This document shows, piece by piece, positions 62,959 to 64,000 of a stretch of 64,000 nucleotides of DNA. The position numbers and the translations under genes are program-made. Where the stretch lies: assembly GCA_026686845.1 (NCBI GenBank), contig JAIVEN010000008.1, forward strand, positions 10,570,501-10,634,500, written 5' to 3'. The notes under the pieces were generated by a model, which saw only the letters and a program-made list of their open reading frames with translations, searched no databases and was not told the origin of the DNA. This stretch comes from Adenanthera pavonina. Its lineage: Eukaryota; Streptophyta; Magnoliopsida; Fabales; Fabaceae. Within the stretch, counting starts at the first letter, position 1, and every line of letters starts with the position of its first letter.

Positions 62959-63960
62959 ATGAGTTCAAATCGAGGATCCGAGGCATCGGCTGAGTCGTCC
63001 TCTCATCGAATCCCGGTTGAGGGGGAGGTTCTGGGCATCAGAGAAGAACTGTCACTGTCAAACTCCTCCTTTCCAAGCACAGAGTTAAATTTTCGTCTGG
63101 CCGACCTTCCGACCGAAAGGGAGGCTTCATCTTCGGCTACTGCTGCGCAGGTGGCCGTAAAGAAACCACGAAAAGTTACTCCTAGGGTTCAGAGAGACCC
63201 AGTTCCTGACATTCGGCTTCTGGGATATTATTGGGTGAAAGGGGAAGTTGGATCTTACCATTCTAAATTTCGGACTGCCGAATCCATTGTGGAACCGAGG
63301 AAATCGATTTCTTTGGCCAGCACACAAATAGAAGAGGCCGTGATTGCCGAGCCGTGTGCTGAAGATGAGCACGTGTTTATGTCTGCGTTGCCAGTACAAA
63401 CGCATTTTACTTATATGTATAGAACATTATTTGAATCGTTAGGAGTTGGCCTTCCTTTTTCGGAGTTCGAGTGTGCGGTTTTAAGGGCGCTGAACGTCGC
63501 TCCGACTCAGCTTCATCCCAACAGTTTGGCGTTTCTAAAGGCGTTCGAGGTCCTGTGCAGAAAATTGAATATGACACCGACCGCCACAAAATTCCTCTAC
63601 TACTATCAAATCCGATTTGGAAATAAGATCGGCTGGATTTCCCTTAGTGGTATGAATAAGAAGGGTATAATCAGTCCTTATACCTCGTCATATAAAGACT
63701 TCAAGGGAAGTTTCTTCAAAGTGCGCCCAGCCGAGGGTTACTCGGACATGTTCTTCGATGAGGAGGGGCGGCCCAGGTTTCCTCTATATTGGACTCGGAC
63801 TCCTATCAAATTCCAGTCCTGGTGTTATGAGGCTATGTCGGCATCCGAAAAGGCGGATGTCGGCAAGTTAAATAAATTACCTCGTCCTCTGAACTGCAAA
63901 ATCTTACTTAGGCTCCCTTACTCTTCAACCCCCAATAAAGATTTTAAACGTGAGTGCTGA
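62959..63960 (+). CDS. Transposon protein of the 'putative gypsy type' family, first exon
   Basis: The best start is the ATG at 62959 in the CCACCATGAG context. The open frame runs in from 62773, but that extension is a hydrophobic stretch unlike the rest. The frame reads 333 codons to 63960. Residues 1-65 are Ser-rich, KKPRKVTPR (about 68-76) is basic, and from about 150 there is a conserved globular region (YMYRTLFESLGVGLPFSEFE, NSLAFLKAFEVLC, FPLYWTRTP). This resembles the plant Transposase_28 / putative gypsy-type domain. The frame crosses an AAAC-GTGAGT donor at 63949-63955, so the stop at 63958-63960 is probably intronic and the gene continues past the window. The role is inferred as gag-like or transposon accessory protein. 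Confidence 0.7.
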   Translation: MSSNRGSEASAESSSHRIPVEGEVLGIREELSLSNSSFPSTELNFRLADLPTEREASSSATAAQVAVKKPRKVTPRVQRDPVPDIRLLGYYWVKGEVGSYHSKFRTAESIVEPRKSISLASTQIEEAVIAEPCAEDEHVFMSALPVQTHFTYMYRTLFESLGVGLPFSEFECAVLRALNVAPTQLHPNSLAFLKAFEVLCRKLNMTPTATKFLYYYQIRFGNKIGWISLSGMNKKGIISPYTSSYKDFKGSFFKVRPAEGYSDMFFDEEGRPRFPLYWTRTPIKFQSWCYEAMSASEKADVGKLNKLPRPLNCKILLRLPYSSTPNKDFKREC

Positions 63961-64000
63961 TTTTCTTTCATCTTGTGCTACCATACTTGTTTCAGCTTCT

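Noticed and set aside
1..64000. CRISPR arrays, bacterial operons, phage or plasmid functions
   Set aside because: No regularly spaced direct repeats with unique spacers, no ribosome-binding sites, and all recognised genes are intron-containing plant genes.
1..64000. tRNA and rRNA genes
   Set aside because: No segment with the A and B box pair plus a cloverleaf was found by eye; a tRNA scan would settle it. The tRNA-like text at 14386 is a primer-binding site remnant.

Overview
The window is nuclear DNA from a flowering plant, most likely a eudicot. It is AT-rich, has long stretches without genes, has genes interrupted by GT/AG introns, and is dominated by plant-type LTR retrotransposons and MITEs. 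I cannot name the species. There is no sign of bacterial, organellar or CRISPR-type sequence. All calls come from reading the sequence by eye; no search was run.

Three protein-coding host genes can be reconstructed exon by exon. (1) A seven-exon patatin-like lipid acyl hydrolase on the minus strand (18121-21818, 402 aa), with a decayed piece of a related gene at 7477-7671. (2) A nine-exon ELMO/CED-12 domain protein on the plus strand (49893-56188, 266 aa). (3) A four-exon cytosolic-type nucleoside diphosphate kinase on the minus strand (58330-60525, 148 aa). Genes 2 and 3 converge, with about 2.1 kb between their stop codons. At the right edge (62959 to beyond 63960) lies the first exon of a transposon protein of the 'putative gypsy type' family.

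Layout. 1-15 kb: fragments and solo LTRs of two related Ty3/gypsy-like families. Here family A has termini TGTAATAACCC or TGTAACACCC and GATGTTACA, and family B has termini TGTAATATCC and GTGTTACA or similar. 15.5-18 kb: a MITE and a foldback element. 18-22 kb: the patatin-like gene. 22-27 kb: AT-rich, featureless. 27-28.5 kb: a decayed Copia-like LTR. 28.7-31.8 kb: a cluster of five Stowaway-like MITEs. 32.3-35.1 kb: a family A fragment carrying a family B solo LTR. 35.1-43.8 kb: a three-level nest of solo LTRs (family A, then a SIRE-like Copia LTR, then an Ogre-like LTR), each with its own perfect 5-bp target duplication. 44-49 kb: small DNA transposons. 49-61 kb: the ELMO and NDPK genes. 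61-64 kb: a Stowaway-like MITE and the start of the transposon gene.

The three host genes have unrelated jobs (lipid hydrolysis, GTPase-linked signalling, nucleotide balance) and nothing suggests that they act together. The most striking sequence features are the triple solo-LTR nest, a run of consecutive hairpins with a compensatory change inside the inner LTR, a short motif reiterated about eight times in the Copia-like LTR, and a hidden final exon of the patatin-like gene beyond a 1-kb intron.
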